Counted from the first letter of the stretch, positions 10,561 through 24,800 are shown. The stretch: 64,000 nt of DNA from Ampelomyces quisqualis (GCA_018398575.1 JAGTXZ010000011.1:1364001-1428000), one strand, 5' to 3'. Numbers and translations: made by a program. The notes: generated from the letters alone by a model not told the origin.

Positions 10561-13390
10561 TGCCTGTAACAAGTACATTACTTAGGGGTAAAGTAAGGCA
10601 AAAGAAATAGAAGTATTTTAGTGTATATCCTAAAATAAGGTTATTACAGAAACTAGGTTTAGGCACTATAGTTTAAAATTGCAGTTGTTTAATTAGCTTT
10701 ATAACCTACCTATTATAGTTGTTTATAACAGTTTTTACCTTACTTGTTTTAGCTAGTTAAGAGCTACTCTTTATTAAATTTTTTTATTACACTTGCTAGT
10801 CTAAGAAACAAGAAGGCCTTAATCTCTTTCTCTGTAGGCACTACTTATACTAAGAAGTCTAGAGTAGTGCACTATACAATAGGGTTGCAGATTTCCTAAT
10901 ATTACTTTCTCTGTTACCCTTCTACTTCTTATTACTTATCTAATTTCTAAAACGTTAGATTTGTAAGCTAGTTAGACTAGCAAAATTAATAGAACCTAAA
11001 AGCTTAAGTAAATCCTAGACACTTTTAGCGCTTTATTAAAATCCTGCAGTTAGTAATTGTAGTGTAGAATAGTTTAGTTATGCGTCCTTCTTAGTAATTA
11101 TGTATTTTACAACTATAATCTTCTAAATTGTTTCTGCTCTAAGCCTATACTGTTAGCCTTATAGAACGTTTCTTGCAGTATTAAACAAGCGCTTAACCCT
11201 AACTTCTGCAAGCTGTACAGCTAGTACGTCTTTAGCAACCTAGGCTAGGTGTAGGTATGTTTTTGCGTTAGCCTGCTACTAGACAAGTATATTTAATAAA
11301 TTCTTATAATCTTCTTTACTAGTTAGAGAAGTGCTAAGGTAGTAGAGAGCTTTTGTACAGAGTAGTCTAATGCTTGTGTTAGTTTTATAAGAGAGATTAG
11401 TACTTAACCTACTAGACTGTATTCTTTAGAAGAGAAGCCTTCTAAACTACTAGTGTTTAGGTAAACGCTGTAGTTGCAAAGAACAAACTAAACTGTAGTC
11501 TCTATTTATTGCTGCAGAGTTATTCTTGTATTAATTAATATAGTTTAGGAACTAATACTAGTGTATATATTTAAAGTCTAGTCCTTATATATCTCTCTAG
11601 GTGTTATTAGCAGTGCGCTGTAATAAACTTATATAATAAACATAGTCTCTACCTTATATACAGTAAGCTTTTAAGATAGATTAAGGATAGTTGCAACGTT
11701 GTAAAGATATCCCTGTTCTTTATCTGTGCGTAAATAATACTTTAACAACTTCTTCTTACCTTTCTCTACTACTACCTTTACTATTACTAGCTACTTCTTG
11801 CAATAGCTAGTCTTATCCTCCTTGTAAGATAGCTTAGTTGTTATTTAATCTAATAAGTTAAAAAGTCTGTTGTATATTAACTAGATATATAGAGCCTAAG
11901 GTGTGTTACTTTTACTAATTCTATTAGTAGCTATTTTAAAGTTTGCTAGTATGCATATTATTACCCTAAGGTGTTACTACTTAGTAGGTGCTAGCTAAAG
12001 CCTTTTAAGGTTCTTAAAGTCTGTAACTATATTATTATTTTGTAAATTACTACTACTACCTTACAAGGCCTAATCAAGTGTAATCTCTTACTCTAGCTAC
12101 TTGTTAATATAAGTAGCTAGGGAGCAGGCGCGCTTGCACATATTATAGGTTAAATTCTACCTAGTCTTAATATCTTAGATTACACAGAGTTAATTTTTTG
12201 GCAGTACATTAGATTGTACCTTTAGGAATTGTTTAAAACGTTAAGAAGACAAATTAATAGTAATACAAATTGCCTACATCTAGAGGGAGCTTAGTGCGTA
12301 ATAAAGAATTGTAATAAAAGGGGTAACATACCTTTTGTAATAAGTTTAGCACTAATATACTATTATTAATCTAGTAAACGTAATAGCGTTGCAGCTACTA
12401 AGCCTCTTTAATCTTAGGCAAGGCTGTTAACCTTAGGTAGGCTATAATATTCTACACTACTAGGTTAATAATATAGGTAAGGTATAGTATAGTGTTTTCC
12501 TTTGTGTTCTAAGAAACCCTCTTATTAGCAAGATTGCTTTCTAGGCTTCTGCTAAGAGTCCTGTTGTTTAAAGCGTTATTGCAAGTAACTACTAGTAATT
12601 GTTTTAATATTTTTGTGTTTTTAAGTACCCGCATAAGATTAGTTACTATAGAAACCCTAGTGTACTACTTACGCAAGGGCACAAAATCTAATAGAACTTC
12701 TCTTATCTACTAGCTTGTGTTAATATAATAGGCTTTAATAGCTAAAAAGCTTAAGTAGTTAGTAGTAGACTAGGCGTTAAGAGCAATTAAGATTTTTGTT
12801 AACTTACTAAGATTAGAAAGAAGGTTTTTAGTTACCTACTTATATTGTTTCTAAAGTATAAGAGTAAACTTATAACAGCTAGGTATAGTAGTGCTAGGCT
12901 AGATAGTTAGTTAGTTAGTATTAGTTTTTGTTGTTAGACAACTAACTAATACTAATCTATCTAGCCTCTTAGAGAGCATGTTAACGCGCAAAGCTAGGGG
13001 CTTATAGTGCTACTACACTACTCTAGAATACGTTTCTTTTGTAAACAATAGCTCCTAGCCTACTTATGCAAGTACCTACCTGCTGTTTAGTAGTGCACTA
13101 CTTGTATTTGTTAGAGAAGTGTAAGCCTTATTGTTTGTCTTAAGCTTATGCTTAATGTATAGGTAAGCGCAAGCTTAGATTTTCTAGAGAATAGAGTAGA
13201 ATAATAGACAGAGTAAAGTACGCTGTAATTAGAAAGCTATAGGGAGCAAGGAAACTAGTAAGCAGAACTAAAAGCAAATGCCTACTAGGTAAGCTGCTAG
13301 ATTAGAGAGCTAAAGGAGAAAATAGAGAGAGAGGCTATTAGGCTAGTAAGCGTAGGTAGCAGCAAAGAGATTGCTGCGCAATGCAAAAGA
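10560..13390 (-). pseudogene. hAT transposase remains
   Basis: This minus-strand coding-like sequence holds the middle of a hAT transposase. The best segment (about 11640-11900) reads ITTKLS.KEDKT then KLLKYY.RTD.EQGYLYNVATIL, matching the hAT pattern of A...G..KL..YY..TD followed by the A..LDP..K block. The LDP triad is degraded. The C-terminal dimerisation domain was not confidently seen in 10600-11300, and no N-terminal BED finger was recognised in 12200-13390. The 8-bp target duplication and terminal repeats next to it independently support hAT. Transposition chemistry would be DNA cut-and-paste, but this copy is dead. Confidence 0.55.
12890..12975. repeat. Imperfect hairpin
   Basis: AGGCTAGATAG (about 12896) pairs with CTATCTAGCCT (about 12956). 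The inner arms TTAGTTAGTTAGTATTAG and CTAACTAATACTAAT also pair partly around a short loop. It lies in the hAT remains; its meaning is unknown. Confidence 0.5.
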
Positions 13391-13399
13391 TAGGTAGCT

Positions 13400-16300
13400 T
13401 TAGCTACCTATTTTTGCGCCTTATTATGCTAAGAAATCTATAGCGTTAGCTGTGCTTGCTAGGCTAGGCGCTGCTGCTTACATATTTTTAAGTAGAACTT
13501 AGTAGCTTTAAGAAACTTAACAAAGTCTTTAGGGTTGTAGAGTATTTGCTTAAGGTATTTAAGCCCCTTGTTAGTATTATTAGGCAGCTAGTGTAGTTGG
13601 CAGAGCTAGAGGTTAAAACTCTTCTAGGCGTGTTAGCAATAAACAAGATGCTTAGAAGTCTTAGAGCGCCTACATAAGCAATTAAGTTTAGTGTTATTAT
13701 AGTTAAACTTATTATAATACTACACAAAGCCTCTATGTTTTAAACAAATAGCTAGCAGACGTGCAAGAATTAGGCGCAGTAGATGCAACGCTTCTAGGTC
13801 TTTAGATATGCTATAGGGCAATTCCTATTAGTAATACTAGTTTGTAAGTTTTAACTTACGTAGTGTCTACTACGCTGTTTAAGCCTTACTTAAAATCCCC
13901 TAGGCAATTAATTTAATCCTAGAGGCTGTAGGTTAGCAAGCTTAGCTATATAGGTTATAAAGTGCCTTAGCTTCTTTGTTAGCAAGCTTGTCTACAAGCT
14001 TATTACTAGGAATGCTAGTGTACTCTAGAGCCTATTTTACCTAGATATTGTTATACTCTATAGCAGCTTAGCAGTTAAGGAAGGCCTATTGTGTAAAGGT
14101 AGCTGCGTTACTACAGATACACTAGATAACTAAGGTAGAGTCTATGCAGAGCTAGATGCGTTAGTTTAGTAGATTTTGCGTAAATAGCGCTGTTTAAAGC
14201 CCTCTTTAGGCGCTAACAGCCTTAGCGTTAAACACATAGGAGATAGGGTTAAGCAAGCCTTATTTAGTCTTTATAACTCTGCTATTTTAATAAACTACAA
14301 AGCTATACGTAACCTGTCTTTCTTTAAGTAGCGTTTGCTTAGAGCTGTCTAAAAAGACTGCAATGTTTGTAGGAGGTAGCGTTTCCTACTATTACCTAAA
14401 GGCCTTTAAGGCCTTTTCCTTATCTTAGCTGCCTGTAGAATCTAATTAGCACCCTTAGGTAAAATGTAGGGCAGCTAAGGCAGGCTAGAGGATGTTAAGA
14501 AGGAGTAGGCCTAACTTTTGTACCTTAGTCTAAAGTTGTTGCGCGTTGCCTGCTTTTCTATCTTATTCTATAAGAGGTATATTAATGCAAGACGCAAGAG
14601 AGTTATTAGCATTAATAGTTTGTAGTTGCAACGCAAAGCGCAGCTTAGCTTCCTTAAAAGCAACAGCTGTAGACTAAAGACTAGCTTTCTGCAGGATTAT
14701 TAGCGTTAGGGTAGTTCTTTACACTAGTAGCACGCCTTAGGCTGCAAGGTTTATAGTCTTTTTAAGAGTGTTAACGTGCTACTTAACTCTAGTGCTTACT
14801 TCTTTTGTCCTGCTAGCGCAGAGAATTTAAGAGTTCTTTGTGTAGCTGCTATACTATGCTTTAGTGCTGTAGAGCAGAGAAAGTATAACGTAAGTTATTA
14901 CAGCTTTGCGCAGGGCATTAGTAGGCAGGCTACTTATTGTCTTAGCTAGACTTTAAATGTAGCTAGTAACTTTCCTAGCTGTAGCTACTTGTTTAGCTAC
15001 GTAGTGCTTAAACGTAAGCTTTCTATTAAACTAGACGCCTAACTAGCGTAGAGCAGGTTAGGTTCTATTTCTTAACTCTGCAATTAGGTTAATAGTAAGG
15101 TCTTTGTTAACTTAGCACGTAAGAGCGTAAGTTTTCTTTTGCTAGGTAAGGTGTATTATTTTAAGCTTCTCTAGCGCAAAAGCAATCTTGTTTTCTACTT
15201 CCTAGGTGTTAATTGCGCAGATATCTACTTTAAGAAGTTCTACATTTTTATTAAGAGAGTATAAAGCCCTAAGGATACAGATATTATCTGTATAGCTATA
15301 TTGCTACTTACTACTAGTAGCAATAAGCTTAGCTAGGTAAAGAGTATAAAGTACTAGAGATAATAGAGATCCTTAGGGGGTGCTGCAGGCTACTTTATAG
15401 AACAGTGTTGTAACCTTCCCTAGCCTAACTCTAACCTAATGTTCTAAAAGGAAAGAGGCTGTAAATTTAAGCACAGCTGGCAGCTACTCTTGTTTTACTA
15501 TGCAAAGTAAAAGTTAATTCTTAAGTAGCGCGTTAAAGGCACTTTATACGTCTATAGTAACTATTATAACGTGTTTACCTTTAGCCTATACAGCTTTAAC
15601 GTTATAAGTAAAGGAGGCTACTAGGTCTATTGCAGAGCGCTTTAGAAGGGCGCCTCTGTGCTAGGGGCTTAGTATACTAGATTCTATTATAGTCTAGGCT
15701 ATATAGTAGGCAACAGCTTGTTTAACTCCTTTGCCTAGCACTAAGAGCAGTGCTATTAGCTTAAATAACTATAGTAACGTATAGTCTTTCTTGCTAGCTT
15801 TTAGGATTATGCATACTTTGCCTAGACGCTAAAAGGTAGAGAAGTAGCTAAGAGCTAGACACTTCTAATTAATGCCTAGTACAGTGTCTTTAACTAAGTT
15901 CTATACTAGCTTAAGGTAGCTAACAGTAATTTTGTTAGCGCCTAGAAAAGTGCTGCTAACCCTAATTATATTCTATTCTACTTCCTCTTTAGAGATAGAC
16001 GTTAGCTAAGGTAATATTCTAGTCCCTTTAGGGTTTGCAGGGATAGCGTCTATTTGCAGATTATTAGTAGCGTTAAATCTGCATAGGATTGCTTATTAGA
16101 GTACCTTAGCCTTAGCTACAGGTTTAGTAATAACTTAATTATCTATAACTAGCAGTAAGTCTTCTTAGTTAGAGTTAAGCTTGTGCTAGCCTATAACTTT
16201 ATACAGCTTAGTGTTAGTAGAGATACTATTAATAATATTTTGCTAGTGCTAGACCTTAGCATTTTAGACAGTGTTCTTAAAATTACGTATCTTTTCTGTT

Positions 16301-17600
16301 ACCTTAGTTTGTCTAGGGCAGAGGCTGTTTAGAGACGTCTTATAGGCTGCAGTGCACTTCTTTGTCTACTAAGAGGTAGAGTTGCCTTTAGTATTAGCTA
16401 GCTTACTAGCAGTATAGAAGGCTTCTTAGAGTACCTTTTAAAGGGCTAGTACAACCTTATCTAGCTACTTAGGGGTTTAAGCACTGCTAATTCTTAGGAC
16501 GCTTAGCATTTCTAGCTTAACAAGGCTATAGTATTTGGCAGCTTTGTCTAAAGGTAAGCGAAATTAGTAGGTTTCTAGCTAGCTCTAGAGAAACTCTACA
16601 AAGCAGTAAAATAAGAGTTGCTCTAATATTTAAAAGAATTAGTTTCTATTAAGAAGTACGCGTACAATTTCTAGTTTAAATTGCTATATAGTAAATAGTT
16701 ACAGGAGTTATAGACGTAATAGTGTAATAAGTAGAAGAGGCTGCCTTATGTAGATAGATTCTGTAATATCTCTATAACTATTAGACTAAAGGTAGTTACT
16801 AAGGTATTTTGTCTCTATATACTTGTTAGTTAGGTGTTAAAGTACGTGCCTACAGTTTAGGCAATATACGTGTAGTTTGCTGCTATTAATATAGGCTTCT
16901 TTTCTAAATTAAGTCTATATTATTGTAGAACGTTTAGCTCTATCCTATTATAGATTAGAATTATTAGGGTCTTAGGCTTATAACTTGTTCTGCTATTAGG
17001 CATCCTATACAGTATATACAGTTACATTGTCTTAAATTAGCTGCCTAGAGATAGAAACTGTTTTCTTAATTCTAGACTTAAAGATTTAGAAGGCGTTAAG
17101 TAAAAGATTATAGAGTATTTTAGACAGATTAGAGTATAGGTTATCTAAGAGTAAGAGAGAGTTGCTTAGGTCTATTTGTGTAATAAAAAAGTGTAATAAC
17201 TAAGTGTTAATATCTTATAAAAAAAGAGTAGTAAATTGCAGTAATAATAGAATAGTAATACTATAGTGTAGTGTTACTTTAAGTAAGAGAAGTAGTTGTT
17301 CTACTAGAAGCGTTATTCCTCTAGTTAGGGGGCAGATAGTAGGGCTAAACTTTTACAAATTAAGAAATTAGGTTTTATAGTAGTAGCAAAATTTTCTAGT
17401 CTTAACTACATTAGGTAATAATATATAGTAACTTTAATTATACATGTTACTTAGCGTCTAAACAGCCTTCTTAAGTACTATTAGAGAACTTTTCTTAAGT
17501 GCTGTTACTCTAATTCTTATTCTTCTTATCTTTATATTTATTAGGCAGTATCTTATAGTATACCTCTAGCTCTTTACTAGAATTGTTAACCTCTTTCTTA
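13400..17600 (-). mobile_element. Tad1-like LINE (non-LTR retrotransposon), decayed ORF2
   Basis: This minus-strand non-LTR element encoded reverse transcriptase and RNase H for target-primed copying. From its 5' side come an unclear N-terminal segment (about 17000-16300), then the reverse transcriptase fingers with EEVE..II and F.LI.LLLVLGKGV (about 16000-15700). The palm has IDVQSAFNALL (about 15545), a SL.SLVLY.LYLAKLI block, and YTDN for YADD (about 15270-15300). The RNase H-like segment contains LCIDSTLVI and EYTSIPSNKLVDKLANKEA (about 14150-13970). The C-terminal cysteine segment has a CRRSKT.KHLVYC pattern (about 13650-13600). An endonuclease domain was not recognised. The element is nested inside the hAT interval. 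A short hairpin, GGTAGCTTTAGCTACC (about 13392), lies at its 3' side. Confidence 0.8.
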
Positions 17601-17675
17601 TATTTAGTATTATTACGTCTCTTAACGTATAGCCTATTACTATAGAGCTCTAGAGGCTAATTAAACTTAGGGGGG

Positions 17676-18112
17676 CGTTAGGAAAAATTAAGATTTGTCT
17701 GGTCGGCCTGGTTACAGTAACCTGCAGCTGCCTAACAGCGATACTGTTTACTAGACAATTGCTAAAGTTACTCTACTTACTTCTAGTTGCTAGCAACCTA
17801 ACAGCAACCTAATAGCAAATTGCCTATATTGCCTGCGTTACCTGTGTTGCTAGTGTTGCTAGTGTTGCTAGTATTGCTAGTGTTGCTAGATTTAACAGTT
17901 AAGAACTGTTAAGTACTATAGCACTAGCGGAACTATATACTACAGCTAGCTGCCTATGTCTTTATACTCTTATAGCGTAGGCTAACTAAGCTAGTCCTCC
18001 TTGTCTAGTTATGTAGGCTTTTTAATTGAATATAGCATAGACAAATTATGCTCCTTTAAAAGTAGGCTAGCCTAGACGCAGCTACCAGGCTTAACGTCCT
18101 ATAGGGCACGCA
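17676..18112 (+). mobile_element. MITE-like insertion A2 (about 437 bp)
   Basis: This is the reverse-complement relative of the insertion at 7735-8173. It starts CGTTAGGAAAAATTAAG and ends GGGCACGC. It contains the same short array (TTGCTAGTG repeated, about 17845-17895) and the conserved inner block GTCCTATAGGGCACGC. No clean target duplication is visible. Confidence 0.65.
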
Positions 18113-18129
18113 TTAGCAGGTACATAACG

Positions 18130-20349
18130 CGCTCTATATATAGAAGGCTGTAACAGCTACTACTACTTATAGAGTAGTAATTATCTTACTAGTTAGTTGT
18201 GTTAGGATTAGGTGCTGTGTCTACTAGTGCTGCACTATCTACTATAGTAGTCTGCACTATTGCGTTATATTAAGGCTAACCTAATAGTATTTACGCGTTA
18301 TACTAGTAAAAGCATATCTAGTTCTTGTAACATTTGCGTTGCTTACTATTTACAACTACTTAATAATACTCTATTTCTTCTTTATACTGTTGCACTAACC
18401 TATTACACTTGTCTAGTTCTAGTTACTATTCTTCTTTAGTTAAGGCAATTACGTTAAGTATGTTACCTTTAATTGCAATATTATAGGCCTGCGTTATAAA
18501 TTCTTCCTATATGTCTTTTGCTATAATACTCTAGCTACCTCTACAGTTCTTAAACTATAGCTATTTATCTGCCTTATAAAGGTATTCTAGTGCAAGTTTA
18601 TCTGTATATCTATACTCTTCTAGTAAAACATCTTTTACCTTACCTAATGCTTTACGCACGCATATATAGACAGTATTCTATGCAAGTTATTATATATTGT
18701 ATTACGTTTAGACCTACTTATATTATTAGTGTCTCTGTGTAGGACTTTCTCCTCCTCTCTAACGTCCTTCTCTCTATTCTTTTCTATTAAGCAGTTTACC
18801 TTCTTCTTCTCTTTGTTGTTATAATTGTCTATAAGCGCATTATAGCAATCTTACTCCTCTTCTATGCAGTTAGCTAGGATATTATCTACGCTGTTATTAT
18901 AAGTATTCTTTAGCACTAAAACGTTAGCCCTGTTGTTCTCTTGTTAGTTTATGTATACAGCAATATCCTATTGTATATTGTCCTATATAAGAATCTGTTA
19001 AATACCTTCTAGGTTCTTTTATTTTTTGCAAATAGCATTAAAGTAGTCTGCTTTCTATTAGCTAATACTATGTATAAAACTTATAATATACTCTTTATAG
19101 TGTGTCTATAAAAGGGTATAGTTTTCCTAGTACTGTTGTTATTAAATTCCCTTATTGCGTTAAATATAACTAAGCCTATTAGTGCTACTATATTTGCACT
19201 TAGTTTATTAAACTTCTCTTAATTCCTAGTTATTGCAGCAATGCTCTATTTCCTGTTATTATAGAATAACTATGCTATTACTGCTGCAAGACTAGAGTTT
19301 AGAAATCTAGCAGATTTGGGCTGTCTTTAGTTAGCTAGCATAGCTGTTTTAGAGGTGTACTTGCGTTCTTTAGGTCTTGTAGTAGGTAAACAAAGTCTTT
19401 AAGCAGTTTACTAGACTTAAGAACCTGTCTGTCTAGGTAGTTTAATGTGTAGGTACTAGTAATTTCTAGTTATTCTTGCCTTATTACGTAGGTCTGCAAG
19501 TTACTGCATATGTCTAGTATTTAGGCGCCTACTATTAGCTACTGTCTTTAGCAGGCCGCAATAGTACCTATATAGCAGGCAGCTCTTTTGCACAGTATTA
19601 AGCTAATATGCAATTAAACTAACAACAGTAGAGTATTCTATACTTCTGTCTAAGCGTCTAGTAGTATTTAAGCGTACATATACCTATGTATATTAAGCTA
19701 TAGTGTTATTACTGTACTGCATAGCGTCTTTCTATTATTAGTAAGTAGTTGCGTTACTAGGATAACTCTTACCTTCTCTAGTATAGTCTTATTTTCTAGT
19801 AACACACTTTTCTTTGCCTAGCATTTTTCTTTCTCCTATAGTAGTAACCTAAATAGGTCTGCACTAGATAAGAAGAGTTATAACTCTATAACAGTTAGAA
19901 CTACTTAATTATGCATAATAAGGTATCTTCCTATAATGCAACAGCCTTAAGTCTAATAGCAGTTCTCTTTTAACTACTAATGTTTTCTGTATATTAGTTC
20001 TATAGGTTTTTAGTTTGTGTTAGCTTATTATACTTATGCTACTGCTACGTCTAGATTCCTCTTGTTAACAAGTAAGTAATGCTGTAAATCCAGGAGTGTA
20101 TAGTATTTAATCTCTAGGCTGTCTTGTTAGGTAACTTTTTAGTTAGGCTAGTATAGTAGTTAGTTGTACTTCTGTTTTAATTCTAGAGTTAAGGCTTAAG
20201 GACAGTAGCGTTAGAGTCTAGATAGTTTTTAGTCTTTGCAGCATCTTAGTTTTTAGTATATTAGTTCTAGGGTTACATCTCCTAGGAGCCTAACCTTTGC
20301 ACTATTGTCTGTTAGCGCTTGTTTTAGTGCTTGTTTAGACAGAGACATA
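18130..20349 (-). pseudogene. Unidentified decayed gene, Gln-rich
   Basis: A plausible start ATG at about 20349 (MSLSKQALKQALTDN) opens a minus-strand frame. With frame jumps, it can be followed to about 18130 with stops mainly of the RIP type. Segments include LRDPKNAST-like and LLKDFVYLLQDLKNASTPLKQLC (about 19430-19330). Near the end is a long hydrophilic helical stretch EEYRYTDKLALEYLYKADK (about 18640-18570). I recognise no domain. It lies between the 89-bp array next to the Plavaka element and the MITE-like insertion that may have removed its 3' end. It could be an accessory gene of the Plavaka element or a separate element. Confidence 0.4.
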
Positions 20350-20583
20350 GTGTGCTGCTAACATTACTTGAATTTGCTACTTAGTACAGAGTATACAAAG
20401 CAAGCGCTCGCTCTTTAAATGTTAGAGAACTATTAGCAAGGGTAGCAGAAGTAAGTAATATATATAGCGCAATAGAGTTTTTACTTTACAGGTATAAGTA
20501 GGGTTTTTATAACATATACAGTCTAATATTGCCTTAAATTCTGCTAGAGCGTAGCAGTTAGGCTGTTTAATTAAATAGCCTTT

Positions 20584-20850
20584 TGTCCTTAACTGCGTAC
20601 TAGCGTACATAATAGTTGTCTACTGTTAGCATAAATAGTTATGCGCGTAATACAGGTAATTAGGTGCTCTTCTGTCCTTAACTGCGTGCTAGCGTACACA
20701 ATAGTTATCTACTGTTAGCACAAATAGTTGTGCGCGCGATATAGGCAATTAGGTGCTTTTCTATCTTTAACCAAATGTTAGCGTATATAATAGTTATCTA
20801 CTATTAGCACAAATAGTAGTGCGCGCAATACAGGTAATTAGGTAGCTCTA
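20584..20850. repeat. 89-bp tandem repeat, three copies
   Basis: Units start at 20584, 20673 and 20762. Shared blocks include TAGCGTA, ATAGTT.TCTACT.TTAGC and AGGTAATTAGGT. It sits just downstream (on the minus strand) of the Plavaka-type transposase and may be a subterminal region of that element. Confidence 0.85.
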
Positions 20851-21890
20851 CACGTAGAAAACTATTTACCTAGTAAGTTGTTAGTATAGATCTAGTATAC
20901 TACTATGCTAGTTATGTTTGTAGTTTAATTGTAAATAACGCCTAGTATATCTTTAATACAACTGTCTCTTATAATATGCTGTGCTAGTGTGCCTTTATAG
21001 ATATCTATATTTATGCCTATCTATCTCCCTCCTTTATATAGTAATATATACTGTTACATTTACTTTTAAAGCCTAATTTGTACTCTAATATCTGTATAAA
21101 CAAATTGTAATTAAGGTTGTTAATATACTTATTTATTACTAGTAGGTTGTAGTGTGTATATAATAGCTAGTTTATCCTAATAAGAGTGTGCTTGTTTCTA
21201 GTTGCGTTTAACACTAATATAGTTGTTATGTTAGGAGTAATTTATGTTATACTTAACTCTTTATTAACTGTTTCTATTATCTTTCTACGCAGGTTTCTAT
21301 CTGGCAAAGCTTACTCCTAATTATTGTTTAGTTTAGTTTTATTCTATTGTAAGCGCATCTATTAGGCTGTGTTATAGTTACATTAGACAGTAAAGTGTGT
21401 AATTGTCTAGATAAGGCAACTGTTAGCTGCGTTCTATAGTAGTCTATTCTGTTATAATACAATTACCCTTGTAATTTACTGTAGGTATTCTTTTGCTATA
21501 GTTGTCTGTAGGAAACAGCCTAGCATCTTCTACCTTCTTATCTCTTGTTCTACGTTAGAGTATATTAAGTTATATTCTTCTACTATTAGTTGCATTATAT
21601 TGCATATACTGTCTTTTAACAATTGTGTCTAGTATTACTATAGTAGTGCTATCCTTTTGTCTGTACTAACTAATAATTCTAGGTAACTGTCGCAATATCT
21701 CTGTAATACTTGCGTACGTAGATAAGAGTTGCTATTATTATGCGTTTGTAGTAGTATATAGTGTGTAGTAAAGAGGTTGCGTTAGCAGCCTTACGCTATA
21801 GTCCTGTGTTATAGCGCTTGTTATGTTAGTAGGTTTGCGTTCCATTAGGTAGGCTAAAGTAATAGTAAAGCTATTATTAGATATATAATT
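20851..21890. other. AT-rich stretch without a callable gene
   Basis: This lies 3' of the Plavaka-type transposase. It could hold the end of that gene or its untranslated region; I see no recognisable domain, repeat or RNA gene. Confidence 0.4.
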
Positions 21891-21899
21891 CTATTTAAT

Positions 21900-24800
21900 A
21901 TGTCTAACGCTATATACTAGTTGTCTTGCTATACTTACTTCTGTTTATAATTCTGCACTATATATATCTAGTCTTAATTAAACGTAAAAGAATACAGTCT
22001 ATTATATTTGTTCTAATTAATATAATTATTTATATAATAAGAAACAAAGACCTTATTATTAAGTGTAGGTAGATTCTTTAGTACTAAGTGTATAGGGCAA
22101 ATAATAGTTATTATGTTATATACCTTAAATGCTTGTAATATACGTTGCTTAGTCTTTGTACTATATGTGCAGCAGCGCACACTTAGCATTCCTATTATAT
22201 TATTAATTTAACTATTATTATTAAACGCTATAACCTTATAGAAGGTACTTATATACTTATATTTCTTTTTGTCCTTGTCTTAGTGTTTGTTGTTAATAAA
22301 TGTAAGTATTAGGTGCACCTAAGCTGCAGCTCTACTGTTTGTAATAGTCTAAGACAGTTGCGTATAGTTCTTATATTTAAACTCTTGCACCTATACGTAA
22401 TCTTTGCGCTATTTTCTAGTCCTATACTAGTTAGGCGCGTATTGCACAATATCTTCTTTGCAATATTTAGAGTTGTTATAGCGTTTACCTAATAGCCTTA
22501 AGTATCTTATAGAAGAGTGTATTTTTATATTTATCCTGTTTACCTAGTAAGGGTTAGAGTCCTGTCTGTCTTTATTATATAAGGTAACAAGGCAGCTAGT
22601 TACCTTCTAACAGTAGTGTTAGACAAATACTACAGCAGTATATGTAAAGTCTAGCAACATAATATATATAGTAACCTTGCTAAGAGGTAGTATAATAGAA
22701 TTTGGTAACATGCTTAGTATAGACTATCTAAGTTGTTTAAATAGTATTACTGTTAATATACTTATAGTAAAAGTGTGCTTACGCTAGTTAGCAGTAGTAC
22801 ACTATTAACTTTAGTCTATAACTATTTTATGTTTAAACGCTATAAGCGCAAGCTGTCTAGAGTTATAGAGGCAAATCTGCGTAAGAAAATCTCTCTTGTT
22901 TGTTATTAGGTAGAATTATTTTACTATTATAATATAGTAGGCCTTACTATTTATTCTAGTATATATACTATTAAGGGCCCTATATATATAGATATTGTTA
23001 ATAATATAGGTTAGCGCGTGCCATTTAGGGTAGTTAAAATCCTTTTCTTCTCCTTGCGTCTATCTAAAAGGTTAAAACTCTTCTTTTAAAACATCTATTT
23101 GTTTAATAGCTAACAACATATACTCTAACGTGTTTTTGTTATAACTCTTATATTGTAAAAGTACTAGCAGATTGTACACAGCTTAGATAAAATGCAACGC
23201 GTATAGTGCCTTAGTTGCTAGCAGAGAAGACACTACTGCTACAAATTAGCAAATTACTACTTTTTGTTCTGCGCTAGTCTACTGCAACACTTCTGTAAAA
23301 GCCCTCTTGTTATTAAACTGTTTTAGTTTAGTGTTATGCTTAACTTAGCAAAACCTTTTATTTAACTAGGCACAACTGTTATCTTCTGCTACTAGAACTG
23401 CAGCACTATTCTAGCCCTTCTTTTGTCTAGGGTGTATATCTATTAGCATGTCTTCTATAAATTCTAATATCTTTATAACTAACTCCTTAAGTAGTAGATG
23501 CAATATATCTGTAGCTAACAATTTGTGTATATTAAAGTTGTAGTAATTCTAGCTAAAGTACTCTACTAGATAAACGTAATCCTTGTGTCCTTTATTAAGA
23601 CAACAACCCTATTACAGGCGTGTATACTCTTTTATTTGCTATAGATATTTGTTGCACAAGTTCTCTTGTTTGTCTAGTAGTACTGTGTATTAAGTATAGT
23701 GTCTGTTTTTCTTTACACCTGTTAGTAGCACTTACTCTTTATAGTTGGCTAGAATTACATAAATAGTTAGGTAACACTATTACGTCTATTAGTTAGCACA
23801 CTCTAGCTGTATACTGTATTTGGCAGCTCCTTTAAGTGCTGCAGTTACTAGTTAGCGTCTGTTCTCTACAGTAACCCTCTGTTGTTAACGCTGTAGTTAG
23901 TACTTACACAACAATAGTTTGCCTATGCAGTAATAATATACTTTACTCTTTAGAATAGGATCTAGAAGCTTAGCTGTTAGGATAAATCCAGCTAGTAGTA
24001 TCCTAGGTGTTATTCTGCGTTATTGTGCCTTATAGTTAAGATTTCTAATAGTAATATATATTGGCTATGCTGCTACATTACTAGACATTATAAACAACTA
24101 TGTTTTGTCTACTGCTAGTATAACTAGTATAAGGGTTGCACTATTTGGCAAGCGCTGTTATATTAACTACTACTAATTCTCTAAGTGTAGTTTGTAATAC
24201 ACTCTTGTAGGTTTGTTAGGCGTACCTGTAAAAGAACAACTAGGTGCGTAAACTATCTTGTTAGCAAATAGGTAATAACTAAGTATAAAGGCAATCTATA
24301 ATATAATATTCTAGTATATAAATATATATTAGTTAGGTTAGAGGTTTAGTAACCTAGATATAATTGCTACGTCCTCTTGTATCTATACGTTATCTTATAG
24401 CCTAGATTAAATGTTTAACATAGCCTACTGCTACTAGCGCCCTAATTAGAACTACAGCTGTAAATGTAGCTTATATAGCTATATATTAGTAAAGAGGCTA
24501 TTAACGTTACTTAATGTGCATTTTATCTTTTACAGCTACAATACAAACGCTAGTGTAAAAAGAGAACTAAAGGGCCCTACTATATTATTCTTATTAGTAT
24601 TAGCACGCGTGCGCTGTTTAGCTATGTGTAGCCTACTGCTTTGCGTCTACTATTCCTAAACTAAAGGGTTTGCTAGTGTACTATCTACTTACTATCTTAA
24701 ACAGCTTGTCTTATCCTTATATAGACGCTAATATTAGGCCTATCTACTCTATTACTTTATGTTTAGCTAGAGTGTAGTTGCGTTTACATAAGGTGTTGCT

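Noticed and set aside
13488..13727. Open frame of 79 codons on the minus strand
   Set aside because: It is a shifted frame of the LINE C-terminus, where the frame with the cysteine pattern fits the family.
20422..20610. Open frame of 62 codons on the minus strand
   Set aside because: It starts in the 89-bp array, has no homology I recognise, and is short enough to be chance.
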